This document shows positions 35,281-44,032 of a stretch of 64,000 nucleotides of DNA, piece by piece; position 1 is the first letter of the stretch; the number at the start of each line of letters is the position of its first letter. The notes below the pieces were generated by a model. The model saw only the letters and a program-made list of their open reading frames with translations, ran no database searches and was not told where the DNA came from. The position numbers and the translations under genes are program-made. The stretch comes from Photobacterium alginatilyticum (GTDB lineage: Bacteria > Pseudomonadota > Gammaproteobacteria > Enterobacterales > Vibrionaceae), in the NCBI RefSeq assembly GCF_009910675.1, contig NZ_RSEJ01000030.1, forward strand, positions 1-64,000, in the 5' to 3' direction.

Positions 35281-36458
35281 GATGTCACTCCTTTCAGGCT
35301 GTCTCTGTCACTGCCTTGATTGGCCAATCCCCTCACCCTCAACAGTGCAACAACCAGCGCCAGGGCAAAGACCGACAATGTCCCGAGAGCAGGCAGCGCC
35401 TCGATAAGGTTCTGGCCATGATTGACCTGATGTACCTGAACGTCCAGATAGTGAGTCACGGGCAGCATTGCCCGCCAAATCTGAGCAAACATGGGCATGT
35501 CCGAAGCCGGAAAAGTGACCCCGACAAACGCAAAAGCCGGAGCGGTAAAGCCAGCAGCCAGGCTCATGGCCTTGGTGGCATCAAGCGGCAACAGAAAGAA
35601 CAGTGCCGCTACGCCCTGACAGGCAATCACCATAAGCAGTTGTGCCAGCAGGAGAATGCTCCAGCTACCGTGCATTGGCCAGCCAAGTAACACATACAGC
35701 CCCCAGAGGAACAATATTCCATGCAACCAGAACAAGAAGGTGTAGGGAAGTAATTTGGCGAACAGGTTGCAAGCAGGTGCTGGTTGCAACCACGCCTTGA
35801 TACCCTGCTGGCGGCATTCAGCAGCCAGGGCCAATATTGTCGTCACCACTATCATCACTTGCCACAGGGCCGGAATTGTCGCGGATACCAAAAACTGGCC
35901 GTAGTGATTATTGCTGTTATACAGCGGTGTCACCTGCGAGCGAATTGGCACGGCCTGCCCCAGCGCCCTGGCAGGAACAGCTTCGCCACCAGCCATATTA
36001 CGCAAGGTATCGATCTGTGCATTCAGCGTCCCCTGAGCCTGGACGATAGCGGAATTCACTAGCTTGGCGATCAGAATAAACTGGCTGTTATAAAAGGTCG
36101 AAATATCAGGCGCCTGTCCCAGCAATGTTTTCTTTTCCAGTTCATAGGGAATAATCACCAAAGCATATATTTCACCCGCCCTAAGCGCGGTACTCCCCTG
36201 CTCGACAGACATATATTGCCGGGAAACGGCGATAGCCGGACTGGCATCATAGTGACGTACCACTTGACGGGAGAGTCGGCTGTGGTCGAGATCGACCACC
36301 CCAACCGGCAGATCCCTTGCTATACCGGCGGAGAAGATTGCCCAGAGGGTGACAAAGAGCAACACGGGAAGCCACAAACTCATTGCCCTGAGCCAACCGT
36401 CAGCTTTCAGCAACCGCCACTCGCGACACATTTGTGAAGTAAACGTCATAGTGCTCAC
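35277..36458 (-). CDS. ABC-2 type permease of an export pump (first)
   Basis: This 393-residue inner-membrane permease is related to the following gene product. It has the same topology: WLPVLLFVTLWAIFSAGIA, a periplasmic domain with VGVVDLDHSRLSRQVVRHYDASPA and YALVIIPYELEKK, then membrane segments including VTFPASDMPMFAQIWRAMLPVTHYLD. Such permeases accept drugs, lipids or heads of polymers. It overlaps both neighbours by four bases, which suggests tight stoichiometry. Confidence 0.85.
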   Translation of the reverse strand: MSTMTFTSQMCREWRLLKADGWLRAMSLWLPVLLFVTLWAIFSAGIARDLPVGVVDLDHSRLSRQVVRHYDASPAIAVSRQYMSVEQGSTALRAGEIYALVIIPYELEKKTLLGQAPDISTFYNSQFILIAKLVNSAIVQAQGTLNAQIDTLRNMAGGEAVPARALGQAVPIRSQVTPLYNSNNHYGQFLVSATIPALWQVMIVVTTILALAAECRQQGIKAWLQPAPACNLFAKLLPYTFLFWLHGILFLWGLYVLLGWPMHGSWSILLLAQLLMVIACQGVAALFFLLPLDATKAMSLAAGFTAPAFAFVGVTFPASDMPMFAQIWRAMLPVTHYLDVQVHQVNHGQNLIEALPALGTLSVFALALVVALLRVRGLANQGSDRDSLKGVTS

Positions 36459-37429
36459 TCAACAATGATGCTCATACCCACACGCAATCCGTCAATCGGC
36501 TGAGTCGGACGCGCTTCCACCTCGAAAGTTCGCATATCAAAGCCCTGCGCCGGATCGGTCGTACGCCAGGTAGCAAAATCTCCCATCACAGCAACATGGC
36601 TGACCTTGAAGCTGTACTTCAGATCGCCAAGCGCCGGGATCCGCGCCTTGAACTCAGCACCCTGGTTATACTCTTTCAGCTTGTCTTCGCGAACATGAAA
36701 CACAGCCCAGGCATCGTTCATATCGACAACGCTAACAACAGGAAAACCCTGCGGCGCAAGCTCGCCCTCATGCAACAAAATCTGGGTCACTTCGCCATCA
36801 TGCCAGCTCTCGATTTGCGTATCAGCGGCATACGCTTCTACTTCGGCCACTGCACCGGCTGCCATCCGGGCTTTCTCGATCGCCGCACGCTTGGTTTCGT
36901 CACGCGCCCCTTCTTTGGCCATTTCAAACATTTGATAGGCAGCCCGTTCGGTATAGCGCGCCGCCTGCCACTGCGTATAGGCTTCATCGCGTTTTTGCTC
37001 GGCAACCACGCCGTCTTTATACAGGTTATCGACCCGCTGATAAGTTTTGCCCATCAGCGCCGACGCCGCCTTGGCCTTCTGCCACTGATCCCGGGCAGCA
37101 GCAATTTCCTGGCTTCTGGCCCCTTTCTCGGCCTGAGCCGCCATCGCACCGGCAGCTTCCTGACCGGCTTTGGCCTGCTCAAGCTTGGCATCAAGCTCCG
37201 GACTCAGGAGGGTAAAAATCAGATCGCCTCGTTCGACTTTATCTCCCTTGCGCACCAGAACTTGCTCGATACGGCCTGGCACCTTTGACGACACATTGTA
37301 CTGCTGCGCCTCAATCTGCCCCTGCATGCGCTCCGGCTGTGGCTGATAAGCCTCCCAGAAGGTATAGCCGATCCAGCCTACCAATGCCGCTGCCGGAACG
37401 ACTGCCGCCAAAGCCTTAAACTTACTCAT
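36455..37429 (-). CDS. HlyD-family periplasmic adaptor
   Basis: This is a 324-residue membrane fusion protein. It has an N-terminal anchor (AVVPAAALVGWIGYTFWEAY), a lipoyl half-motif NVSSKVPGRIEQVLVRKGDKVERGD, and a helical hairpin of about 120 residues (KAGQEAAGAMAAQAEK to the DETKRAAIEK region). A beta-barrel part follows with DGEVTQILLHEGELAPQG and VVSVVDMNDAWAVFHVRED. It bridges the permease pair to the TolC-like protein. Four-base overlaps on both sides couple it to the other pump genes. Confidence 0.9.
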   Translation of the reverse strand: MSKFKALAAVVPAAALVGWIGYTFWEAYQPQPERMQGQIEAQQYNVSSKVPGRIEQVLVRKGDKVERGDLIFTLLSPELDAKLEQAKAGQEAAGAMAAQAEKGARSQEIAAARDQWQKAKAASALMGKTYQRVDNLYKDGVVAEQKRDEAYTQWQAARYTERAAYQMFEMAKEGARDETKRAAIEKARMAAGAVAEVEAYAADTQIESWHDGEVTQILLHEGELAPQGFPVVSVVDMNDAWAVFHVREDKLKEYNQGAEFKARIPALGDLKYSFKVSHVAVMGDFATWRTTDPAQGFDMRTFEVEARPTQPIDGLRVGMSIIVE

Positions 37430-38925
37430 GACTGAACCTCTACACCTTGATATTGCTGATACTGGTAAAAACTACTGATCTCGCCGCTGACGGCCAGAAG
37501 GCGTGACAACGAAATTACATACTGAAACGCCGCAGCAGATCGCTGCGTACGGACGCTGGCCTGATATAGCTCGGCGTCAACCACATCCAGAGACGTCGAC
37601 AGCCCCTGACTAAAGGCCTTCTCGCGCAACCGTACGTTTTCGCGGGCAAGCTGAAGACTGGATGACAGGCCGTTGTACTCTTCCAGTGCCTGCATCGCCT
37701 CGCGGTAGGTTTTCTCTACCAATACAGACAGATCCCGCTCCGCCTGTGCTCGCAGATAATTGACCTGGGTTACCGCGCTGTGAGCGGCCTTGACCTTGCC
37801 AGACCGTCCGGAATTATCCATAAGAGGAATATTCACCCCGACACCGACAGCCCAATCCGGTGCCGTCTTTGCTGCCAGCGTGTCATCTTCATGCAGGCTG
37901 TAATTACCGTAAAGATACACTTCCGGGTAATACTTGCCTTTCTCGGCATCAATCAGGCCACTTGCCTGCTTCTTCTTGGCATCCAACATCTTCAACCCTG
38001 GATACGCATCAAGTGTCTTGTCGATGAATGCGCTCATTGGCGGCAATGATGTATTGGTAAATAAAGGCGTTGACGGAATAGCAGGCACATCCAGTTTCAG
38101 CAACTTGGTAAGTGCTACCTGTGCAATTTCCATATCCCGTGCTGCTTTCTGGCGCTCTACCCGCGCCTTGTCGTAAGACGCTTCTGCCTGCAGCCGCTCT
38201 ACCTTGGCAATTTGGCCTTGCTGCTCAAGCTTTAAGGCGTGCTCAAAATGCTTTTTCAGTCCTTGCTCGACATCAATACGGGTCTGCAGCACATGTTGGG
38301 TCATGGCGACACCAAAATAAAACTTGGCCAGATCTTCAAACTTGGCCTGCTGCTTCATGGCCAGCAAATAACGGGCTTCTTCCGTTCGGCCTCTGGCAAT
38401 ATCCTGCGCAGCAGTAATCCGGCCGCCGGTGAAAATTGGCCAGACAGCCCGAATAGAAGAGGTAAAGACATCGCGCTCTGTCAGCTGTGAGGTAAACAGC
38501 TGATCCAGCATCGCAGGATTGATGTGAAACTGTTGCCCCAGGGCAGCGACAATTCCGCCAGCCTCATCGGACATACTCTCAATTAAGTCCGATGGCTTAA
38601 CCTCAACAGGCTTATCCAGTCGAGTATATTTAGCTGTCGCTGAAATTTGGGGAAAATACAAATCGCTCGCCGCATTCTGGAGATGTCTGGCACGATCGAC
38701 ATTCGCCCGTTCAGCAGCCAGACCATCATTAGTGGTAACCACAGCTTGCCAGGCGTCGGTAAAGCTCACCGCCTGCTGGTCGATGTGGGCAATACTGTCA
38801 GTCACCGGTGCTGATTCAGGTGCTGATACATTGCTACCAGCCAAAACACGACCAAAAGGCATCGTCAACAAAGCGGCGCAACACGTCATCGCCACAATAG
38901 GCTTTATTCTCATTATTTTTTCCAT
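37426..38925 (-). CDS. TolC-like outer membrane efflux protein
   Basis: This is a 499-residue outer-membrane factor with signal peptide (ending GRVLAG) and two TolC-type repeat halves: helices around AERANVDRARHLQNAASDLYFPQISATAKYT and the equivalent TYREAMQALEEYNGLSSSLQLARENVRLREKAF. It is first in the operon, followed by adaptor and permeases with four-base overlaps. ATG at 38925 and a second ATG four codons on are both possible; AAGG lies upstream. It is probably a dedicated exit duct rather than the general TolC, since it is operon-encoded. Confidence 0.9.
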   Translation of the reverse strand: MEKIMRIKPIVAMTCCAALLTMPFGRVLAGSNVSAPESAPVTDSIAHIDQQAVSFTDAWQAVVTTNDGLAAERANVDRARHLQNAASDLYFPQISATAKYTRLDKPVEVKPSDLIESMSDEAGGIVAALGQQFHINPAMLDQLFTSQLTERDVFTSSIRAVWPIFTGGRITAAQDIARGRTEEARYLLAMKQQAKFEDLAKFYFGVAMTQHVLQTRIDVEQGLKKHFEHALKLEQQGQIAKVERLQAEASYDKARVERQKAARDMEIAQVALTKLLKLDVPAIPSTPLFTNTSLPPMSAFIDKTLDAYPGLKMLDAKKKQASGLIDAEKGKYYPEVYLYGNYSLHEDDTLAAKTAPDWAVGVGVNIPLMDNSGRSGKVKAAHSAVTQVNYLRAQAERDLSVLVEKTYREAMQALEEYNGLSSSLQLARENVRLREKAFSQGLSTSLDVVDAELYQASVRTQRSAAAFQYVISLSRLLAVSGEISSFYQYQQYQGVEVQS

Positions 38926-39190
38926 TAAGCCTTGGTACTTATCAGGGGTGACAATTCTAGAGCAATAACTCTAAAACTCAACCTAAGGGTAGACGCATGC
39001 TTTCCACTTCACAAAATATAAAAGCTCAAGGCTAAGTAACCGGCTGCATTTTCTTCTGACGGCAAAATATTGCGCAGTTGCTTTAACCCTCTGTTTTAAA
39101 GTGCTGTTTTGGCTATTTTTGAAAACAATAGATTGAAGAGAAGCATTGTTAACGAATACTGGCAGGGAAATAAGAAGGGCTGAAAAAAGC

Positions 39191-39304
39191 AAAAAAAAAA
39201 GCGAGCACCAGCCCGCTTGCATAAATAAAGCCTAATCAAGCAACATCCATATTGCTGAGAACCATTACGGGAATAAGGATATCATCCGGTAAAATTACAA
39301 CACA
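39191..39304 (-). ncRNA. Candidate small RNA upstream of the pump operon
   Basis: On the minus strand TTGAGA (39338-39333), a 16-base gap and TATACA (39316-39311) form a plausible promoter. About 110 bases on, AGCGGGC and GCTCGCT (39217-39211, 39206-39200) form a 7-pair hairpin with a UGGU loop followed by ten T. Another terminator (39383-39405) already ends the upstream gene, so this second one needs its own transcript. No ORF with a ribosome binding site lies between. No known Vibrio sRNA was recognised. Confidence 0.35.
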
Positions 39305-39382
39305 TCATTCTGTATATAAATTGTGAGATAGTTCTCAAACTTAGATTGGTATAACAAGGCCAGTATGATTTAAGCAAAAAAA

Positions 39383-39405
39383 GCCCGGATACATGCATCA
39401 CGGGC
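39383..39405 (-). terminator. Terminator of the class V PLP enzyme gene
   Basis: GCCCG (39383-39387) and CGGGC (39401-39405) form a stem, and the minus strand continues with TTTTTTT. It is about 100 bases past the stop codon at 39509. Confidence 0.75.
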
Positions 39406-39508
39406 CAGAGGGTCATAACGTTGTTTAGTGCTTCAACACCAACCTTAGTTCCAAGCCTGTGACAGAGGGGCAAACGCGGTTGGTATGACGTTGTTGGTAT
39501 TTCGCTTT

Positions 39509-40750
39509 CTACTGACGCTGCAAAAATGGCTCTAGCGCCGTAAATAGCTGGTCAATTTCTTCCTCGGTATTGTAATGCATCAATCCGATGCGTATTACGC
39601 CACCATCATCCAGAATTCCAAGTTGCTTACACAACCCCAGCGCATAAAAATGCCCGTTCCAGACGCACATATGCTGCTTACCCAGATGTACAGCCACATC
39701 ACCCGGGGTCACACCGTCGATACGAATAGCAAAGGTTGGCGTTCGTTCTCGAAGCCGCTGTTGATCATTAATACCGTATAGCGTGATATTGCTGTACTGT
39801 GATAGACGATTCAGAAAGTGTTCACTCAGGGAGACTTCGTGCTGCTGATATAACGCAAAACTTTGTTGCAAACGCTGGCGCAGACTTGCTCCCTCATCTC
39901 CCCACTGAGCCAGATAATCAACGGCAGCCACTAATCCAGCCAACGCTTCAAAGCTCTGGGTCCCGGTTTCAAACCGTCCGGGCCCCTCATCAGTCGCAGG
40001 TTCAACCTTGTAAGGACGAAGTGTCTGTAACCATTGCGGAGCGATATAGGCAATGCCAACATGCGGGCCGAAGAACTTATAGGCCGAGCAAGCCAGGAAG
40101 TCACAGCCTAATGACTGGACATCCACCAAAGCATGTGGCGCATAGTGAACCGCATCGACATAAACCTGTGCCCCGACCTGATGTGCCGCTTCAACAATGC
40201 GTTTTACATCCACCAGCGATCCCGTGGTGTTCGAAGCGTAAGTCAAAGCAACCAGACGCGTTTTGGTGTTGAGCAATGACAGGAGGTGATCAACATCGAG
40301 GGTACAATCTGCCTCATTCACCTTTACCTGATGAACAACAGCCCCTTTGTCTTCCGCGGCCTGCTGCCAGCTTGATACATTCGAGTAATGATCCAATGCC
40401 GTAACAATAATTTCATCGCCTTTCTGCCAGTCCCGGCTTATTGCCCGGCTGAGCTGAAAAGTTAGCGAGGTCATATTGGCACCAAAGACAATGTTGCTTG
40501 CCGAAGGCGCTCCTAACAATGCCTGTGCCGATGCCCGCGCTTTTTCAACCACAAAAACCGTTTCGGCACTGGAGAAAAACGCACCGCCCAAATTTGAATT
40601 GAAGCATCCCAGGTAGTCTGTCATTGCGTCTAGTACCGTCGAGGGCACCTGCGATCCACCCGGGCCGTCAAAAAAGAACACCGGCTGATTTTCAACGGTT
40701 TGGTTCAGAGCCGGAAAGCTCCGGCGAACGGCTTCAGGCGTGAAGGGCAT
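39509..40750 (-). CDS. Cysteine-desulfurase-like class V PLP enzyme (VC1184 type)
   Basis: This is a 413-residue fold-type I PLP enzyme resembling the cysteine desulfurase subfamily named after Vibrio cholerae VC1184. PLP contacts are visible: FGANMTSLTFQLSRA, TALDHYSNVSSW, TYASNTTGSLVDV, VDAVHYAPHALVDV and the lysine in CSAYKFFGPH (about residue 225). There is a Cys in the C-terminal region (CVWNGHFYALGLCKQLGI), but no evident IscS/SufS scaffold partner is nearby. It overlaps the dioxygenase gene by 17 bases, so the two are coupled. Substrate unknown; the true reaction may be a lyase or desulfurase step. Confidence 0.85.
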   Translation of the reverse strand: MPFTPEAVRRSFPALNQTVENQPVFFFDGPGGSQVPSTVLDAMTDYLGCFNSNLGGAFFSSAETVFVVEKARASAQALLGAPSASNIVFGANMTSLTFQLSRAISRDWQKGDEIIVTALDHYSNVSSWQQAAEDKGAVVHQVKVNEADCTLDVDHLLSLLNTKTRLVALTYASNTTGSLVDVKRIVEAAHQVGAQVYVDAVHYAPHALVDVQSLGCDFLACSAYKFFGPHVGIAYIAPQWLQTLRPYKVEPATDEGPGRFETGTQSFEALAGLVAAVDYLAQWGDEGASLRQRLQQSFALYQQHEVSLSEHFLNRLSQYSNITLYGINDQQRLRERTPTFAIRIDGVTPGDVAVHLGKQHMCVWNGHFYALGLCKQLGILDDGGVIRIGLMHYNTEEEIDQLFTALEPFLQRQ

Positions 40751-41390
40751 GCGTTGGCTCCTTTGCGGTCAGAACAAATAGATCCAGATATCCGAGCTCA
40801 TCTTTCTTAACCGCCTTGATCGGACGCGCATTGTGCCAAAGCTGGCTATCGGCCAGTATGGCGACCTCACCCTGCTTCAGCGCCATGCTCAAAAATGGCA
40901 GCTCATGTTGCTCCCTGTACACCAGAAATTCTCCGCCTTCGATGTTATGGCGACCAATCCCAATCACAGCCAGGTGATCAAAGCCATCCTGATGAACCCC
41001 TTCAGGCGCCACAAGAGTTTCTTCCTCAATCGCCGAGATACGGATCTGATGGATCTCTATTTCCTGTTCATCATCCAGGGCATTGGCCTTCTTGAAGACT
41101 TCGCACATTTCACGTAAACCATCACTACGCAGAATTGACTCTTCCAGCGTCGCGAAGCTACGGCTGACATTTCCCTGAAACGTATTGATATCCCCCGATT
41201 GAACAAACTGCCTCGCAGCCAAATGCTCAATTTCTCCCTGCTTCAGCTTTACCACTGAATAACGGCGCAGGCGATATTGACCATCGGCATGATCGGTTTG
41301 CGGCAAGAAATCAAATGAAGGCGAAAGATCGTTAACAGCCTGTCCGCTTAGTTGAGTCAGCTGTAGTGTACGCTCTAACGAAGTGTGCAT
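40734..41390 (-). CDS. 2-oxoglutarate/Fe(II) dioxygenase (amino-acid hydroxylase type)
   Basis: This is a 218-residue non-haem iron dioxygenase of the family that includes the L-isoleucine 4-hydroxylase (2OG-Fe dioxygenase, PF10014 as I recall). The iron triad is His133, Asp135 (GVHQDGFDHL) and His186 (SQLWHNARP), with GEFLVYREQHELPF between. Products of this family are hydroxy amino acids. It is first in a two-gene operon; the PLP enzyme gene starts before its stop. That coupling suggests that the hydroxylated amino acid is the substrate of the PLP enzyme, which is inference. Confidence 0.85.
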   Translation of the reverse strand: MHTSLERTLQLTQLSGQAVNDLSPSFDFLPQTDHADGQYRLRRYSVVKLKQGEIEHLAARQFVQSGDINTFQGNVSRSFATLEESILRSDGLREMCEVFKKANALDDEQEIEIHQIRISAIEEETLVAPEGVHQDGFDHLAVIGIGRHNIEGGEFLVYREQHELPFLSMALKQGEVAILADSQLWHNARPIKAVKKDELGYLDLFVLTAKEPTHALHA

Positions 41391-41910
41391 CGGTTTGCTC
41401 CTAATCCCTGTTTCTGAGTTCCTGTTTACAGCTCCTGTCCAGAACCTTATCCAAAGTTCAATCCAGGGCCCTGCTCAGTGTGGTTGTTCTAAATTGCCGG
41501 TTACAGCCCTGCTGCACCCAATGGCGCATTACAACAGGCCCCAACATCGTTAACAATTAAATTACATTTAGGATTAAACAAAAATCTGGCAATGCCAATA
41601 GCTGGCAATTTAAATTTCACCAAAAACTAAAAATTCGAAATTAAACTCCACAATAATTTAATAACTCAGTCCATCAAACCAAAATCAAAAACACGAAATA
41701 CAAAAAAGCAGTCAAGTCTTCCAATAATGAGTATAAAGTTATGATATTTAAGAATTTAACAGCGTTTTCACTGACCTTTTAGGTGCTATTTTCACAGAAT
41801 AAATTCTGTTTGTGATAAAAGACTCAAATTTGAAGATTACATTTCTAAAGGAAACGGTCAAAAACACTAAGACAGGCAACAGCATTTCTCGCCATTGCCT
41901 GTATAGGGCT
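41391..41910. other. AT-rich gene-free stretch
   Basis: These 520 bases separate the dioxygenase promoter and the end of the His-rich protein gene. A short GC-richer part with repeats of CCAG/CAGGG-like words lies near 41420-41480, then a strongly AT-rich part follows. No ORF or hairpin with a U-run is convincing. Confidence 0.45.
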
Positions 41911-42240
41911 TTATCGATATGCGGGCGGCTCAACCGAGCGGTATTCATGACCGGATTTCTTGTAGAACGTATTATTAATGATGGCGTATGAAACCCCGGC
42001 GATCACAGCAAAGGTCGCAATTTCCGGCAGTCGGGACTCATGGTATGAATGGTGGTGGTGTTCGTTGACGACGATGACTTCGCGATGATGATCATGGTGA
42101 TGATGGCCACCATGGTGGCAGTGTTTGTGGTGTTTGTGATGGTGTTTATGGTGATGTTTGTGGTGATGCTTTTTGGCCAAAGCTGCTGAAGGAAGTAATG
42201 CTACACAAAGCGCAAGAAAACATGGAGTTAGGTGTTTCAT
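41911..42240 (-). CDS. Exported histidine-rich protein
   Basis: This is a 109-residue secreted or membrane protein. After signal peptide MKHLTPCFLALCVALLPSAALA comes a block with about 25 His within residues 25-70, built of repeated HHHK units and HHHHDHH, with one Cys (HKHCHHGG). A hydrophobic segment EIATFAVIAGVSYAIINN and a basic tail follow. The His block would bind Ni, Zn, Cu or Co at the envelope, perhaps as a metal buffer. The coding DNA is therefore internally repetitive. Similar His-rich exported proteins occur in Vibrionaceae; function unproven. Confidence 0.75.
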   Translation of the reverse strand: MKHLTPCFLALCVALLPSAALAKKHHHKHHHKHHHKHHKHCHHGGHHHHDHHREVIVVNEHHHHSYHESRLPEIATFAVIAGVSYAIINNTFYKKSGHEYRSVEPPAYR

Positions 42241-42387
42241 ATATTCACTATAATTATAAATTTATTTCTCTACAGCATACGTTTATCATTGAGCGAAATG
42301 TCAGCGCAGAGTTAGCCTTCTGTCAAAAATACACTGTTTTATAGGGTTCGTGAATGTCAGTTCCAGTCGGATTAGGCTGCCCGCATT

Positions 42388-42633
42388 ATGCTGTCGGTGC
42401 AAAGAGAACTTCAGCACCAACCGCACCCTACTGTCCATATCATTATGGGAAGAACCTATGCCAAGCGGTTAATCGCTGATGGTAAGCTAACCTGTCAGCT
42501 GCAATGGCTCGATAACGAGTTTGCCGTGAATACAGAGCATAGAGTGATAGTGTGCCCTTACTTTGACTACCGGCAATTATCCAATATCAAGATTCAATAT
42601 CTCGCCAAGCTGATGAAATCTCTTGTCGCTTAA
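42388..42633 (+). CDS. Hypothetical protein
   Basis: This is an 81-residue ORF with no recognised family. It has a protein-like mixed composition: VHIIMGRTYAKRLIADGKLT, then LQWLDNEFAVNTEHRVIVCPYFDYRQL and a basic helical end. It lacks a clear ribosome binding site before the ATG; an internal ATG (MGRTYAK) is another option. No membrane segment. I list it because it has no overlap with any better ORF and its codon use is like its neighbours. Confidence 0.45.
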   Translation: MLSVQRELQHQPHPTVHIIMGRTYAKRLIADGKLTCQLQWLDNEFAVNTEHRVIVCPYFDYRQLSNIKIQYLAKLMKSLVA

Positions 42634-42758
42634 CGCCCCCTTTGAGTCTGCTAGCCAGAAAGAACCCAATGCATAGCTACTGGTTGCTAATGAGGATCAA
42701 GCCAGATGTATTATCCTTATTACAATTCCATTGATTGCTATAAATGCTAACGGAACCA

Positions 42759-42771
42759 TATACCCAAGCGA
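42759..42771. repeat. Copy of a TATACCCAA-type dispersed repeat
   Basis: TATACCCAAGCGA followed by CTGCATTTTGATAG matches the short repeat seen at 3710, 13671, 15675 and 25480. It lies just upstream of the antiporter gene. Confidence 0.55.
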
Positions 42772-42827
42772 CTGCATTTTGATAGTTTTCCATTGGGCAA
42801 ATACCTGAGCAACGGGAAGTGTCGTGT

Positions 42828-44000
42828 ATGCAGATCAACCTGGCGCCTCTTATCTTTGAACTATGCGCTATCGTTATCAGCGCTGCTATTCTTGGCACAC
42901 TGTTTCTTTACGCCCGTCAACCGATCATCCTGGCTTATATCGCCGCAGGCATGCTCATCGGCCCCAATGGCCTGCAGGTTATTCGGGATGCCGAGCATAT
43001 TACTCAGATTGGCAATCTTGGCGTTATCTTATTGTTATTCTTGATTGGGCTGAACTTACAGCCCAAAAAGCTCATCCAGCTATTCAAAGAAAGCTCCATT
43101 ATCACCCTGGGCACCTGTAGTTTTTTCTTTCTGGGCGCCTTGCTCTTTGCGCTCGCGATCCAGCTTCCGATGCAGGATGCCCTGATCATTGCTGCTGCCC
43201 TGATGTTCTCCAGCACAGTCATCGGCCTGAAGCTGATCCCCACCACTACCCTGCATCACAAACACATGGGCGAAGTGATGACCAGTATTTTGCTGGTGCA
43301 GGATATCATCGCAATCACTGTGATCATTTTCCTCAATATTGGCGGCGGCAATGCCATGCTCGTGGCCTTTATGATGATGTTGCTAAAGTTCGTGGCACTC
43401 TGCTCTCTCGCTTTTCTCGGTGTGCGCTACATGATTCTGCCGTTATTCCAGCGTTTCGACGTGATCCAGGAATACAGTTTCGTGACAACACTCGCCTGGT
43501 GCTTTTTCTGGGCCGAACTTAGCCACCAGGTCGGACTGTCGTATGAAAGCGGCGCATTCATTGCAGGAATTTCAATTGCCGTTAGCCGTGTTTCGCAGGC
43601 AATCTCTGTTCACCTCAAGCCACTGCGAGAGTTCTTCCTGATTCTGTTCTTTTTTGCTATCGGGGCGAGAATGGATCTGGCGGGCAGCAACATCTACAGC
43701 TTACTGGGCATTTTGTTCGGTATCATTCTTGTGGTCATAAAGGCCTGGGGGTTTACGCTGGCTTTATCACTGGCTCACGAAAAGCCCAGCATGACCCGTG
43801 AGCTAGGCGCCAGGCTCAGCCAGGCCAGCGAGTTCTCTTTTCTTGTCGTCTATGCAGCAATGAATGCCGAACTACTTTCCGTCGAGGCCAGCATGTTTAT
43901 CCAGACAGCCACCATGACAACCTTCATCATATCCACGTATTGGGTTGTCAGGCGCTACCCGACACCAATCTCGATGACCAGCAACCTGCGTCAGGACTGA
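42828..44000 (+). CDS. KefB/CPA2-type cation:proton antiporter (membrane domain only)
   Basis: This is a 390-residue inner-membrane antiporter of the monovalent cation:proton antiporter-2 family. It has about 12 membrane segments with PIILAYIAAGMLIGPNGLQV, GVILLLFLIGLNLQPKK and LILFFFAIGARMDL typical of KefB/KefC. The length ends at the membrane domain: the RCK/TrkA-N nucleotide-binding domain of KefB/KefC is absent, so any regulation must be by other proteins. I chose ATG 42828, with GGGAAG nine bases upstream, over a GTG three codons earlier. It exports K or Na. Confidence 0.85.
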   Translation: MQINLAPLIFELCAIVISAAILGTLFLYARQPIILAYIAAGMLIGPNGLQVIRDAEHITQIGNLGVILLLFLIGLNLQPKKLIQLFKESSIITLGTCSFFFLGALLFALAIQLPMQDALIIAAALMFSSTVIGLKLIPTTTLHHKHMGEVMTSILLVQDIIAITVIIFLNIGGGNAMLVAFMMMLLKFVALCSLAFLGVRYMILPLFQRFDVIQEYSFVTTLAWCFFWAELSHQVGLSYESGAFIAGISIAVSRVSQAISVHLKPLREFFLILFFFAIGARMDLAGSNIYSLLGILFGIILVVIKAWGFTLALSLAHEKPSMTRELGARLSQASEFSFLVVYAAMNAELLSVEASMFIQTATMTTFIISTYWVVRRYPTPISMTSNLRQD

Positions 44001-44032
44001 ATAGCAGCCGCGCAGGCTTGCTTGAGACTGGC

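Larger units (their letters stand above)
38926..39508. other. Spacer upstream of the pump operon
   Basis: These 583 bases hold the terminator of the class V PLP enzyme gene (39383-39405), a candidate small RNA with its own terminator (39191-39304), and the pump promoter region. No protein gene is supported. Confidence 0.6.

Noticed and set aside
41748..41948. 66-codon minus-strand ORF
   Set aside because: Overlaps the end of the His-rich gene, has no convincing start and looks like spacer translation.
42106..42185. Tandem-repeat-like DNA with regular TGG/TGATG words
   Set aside because: It is the coding DNA of the HHHK repeats of the His-rich protein, not a separate repeat array or CRISPR.
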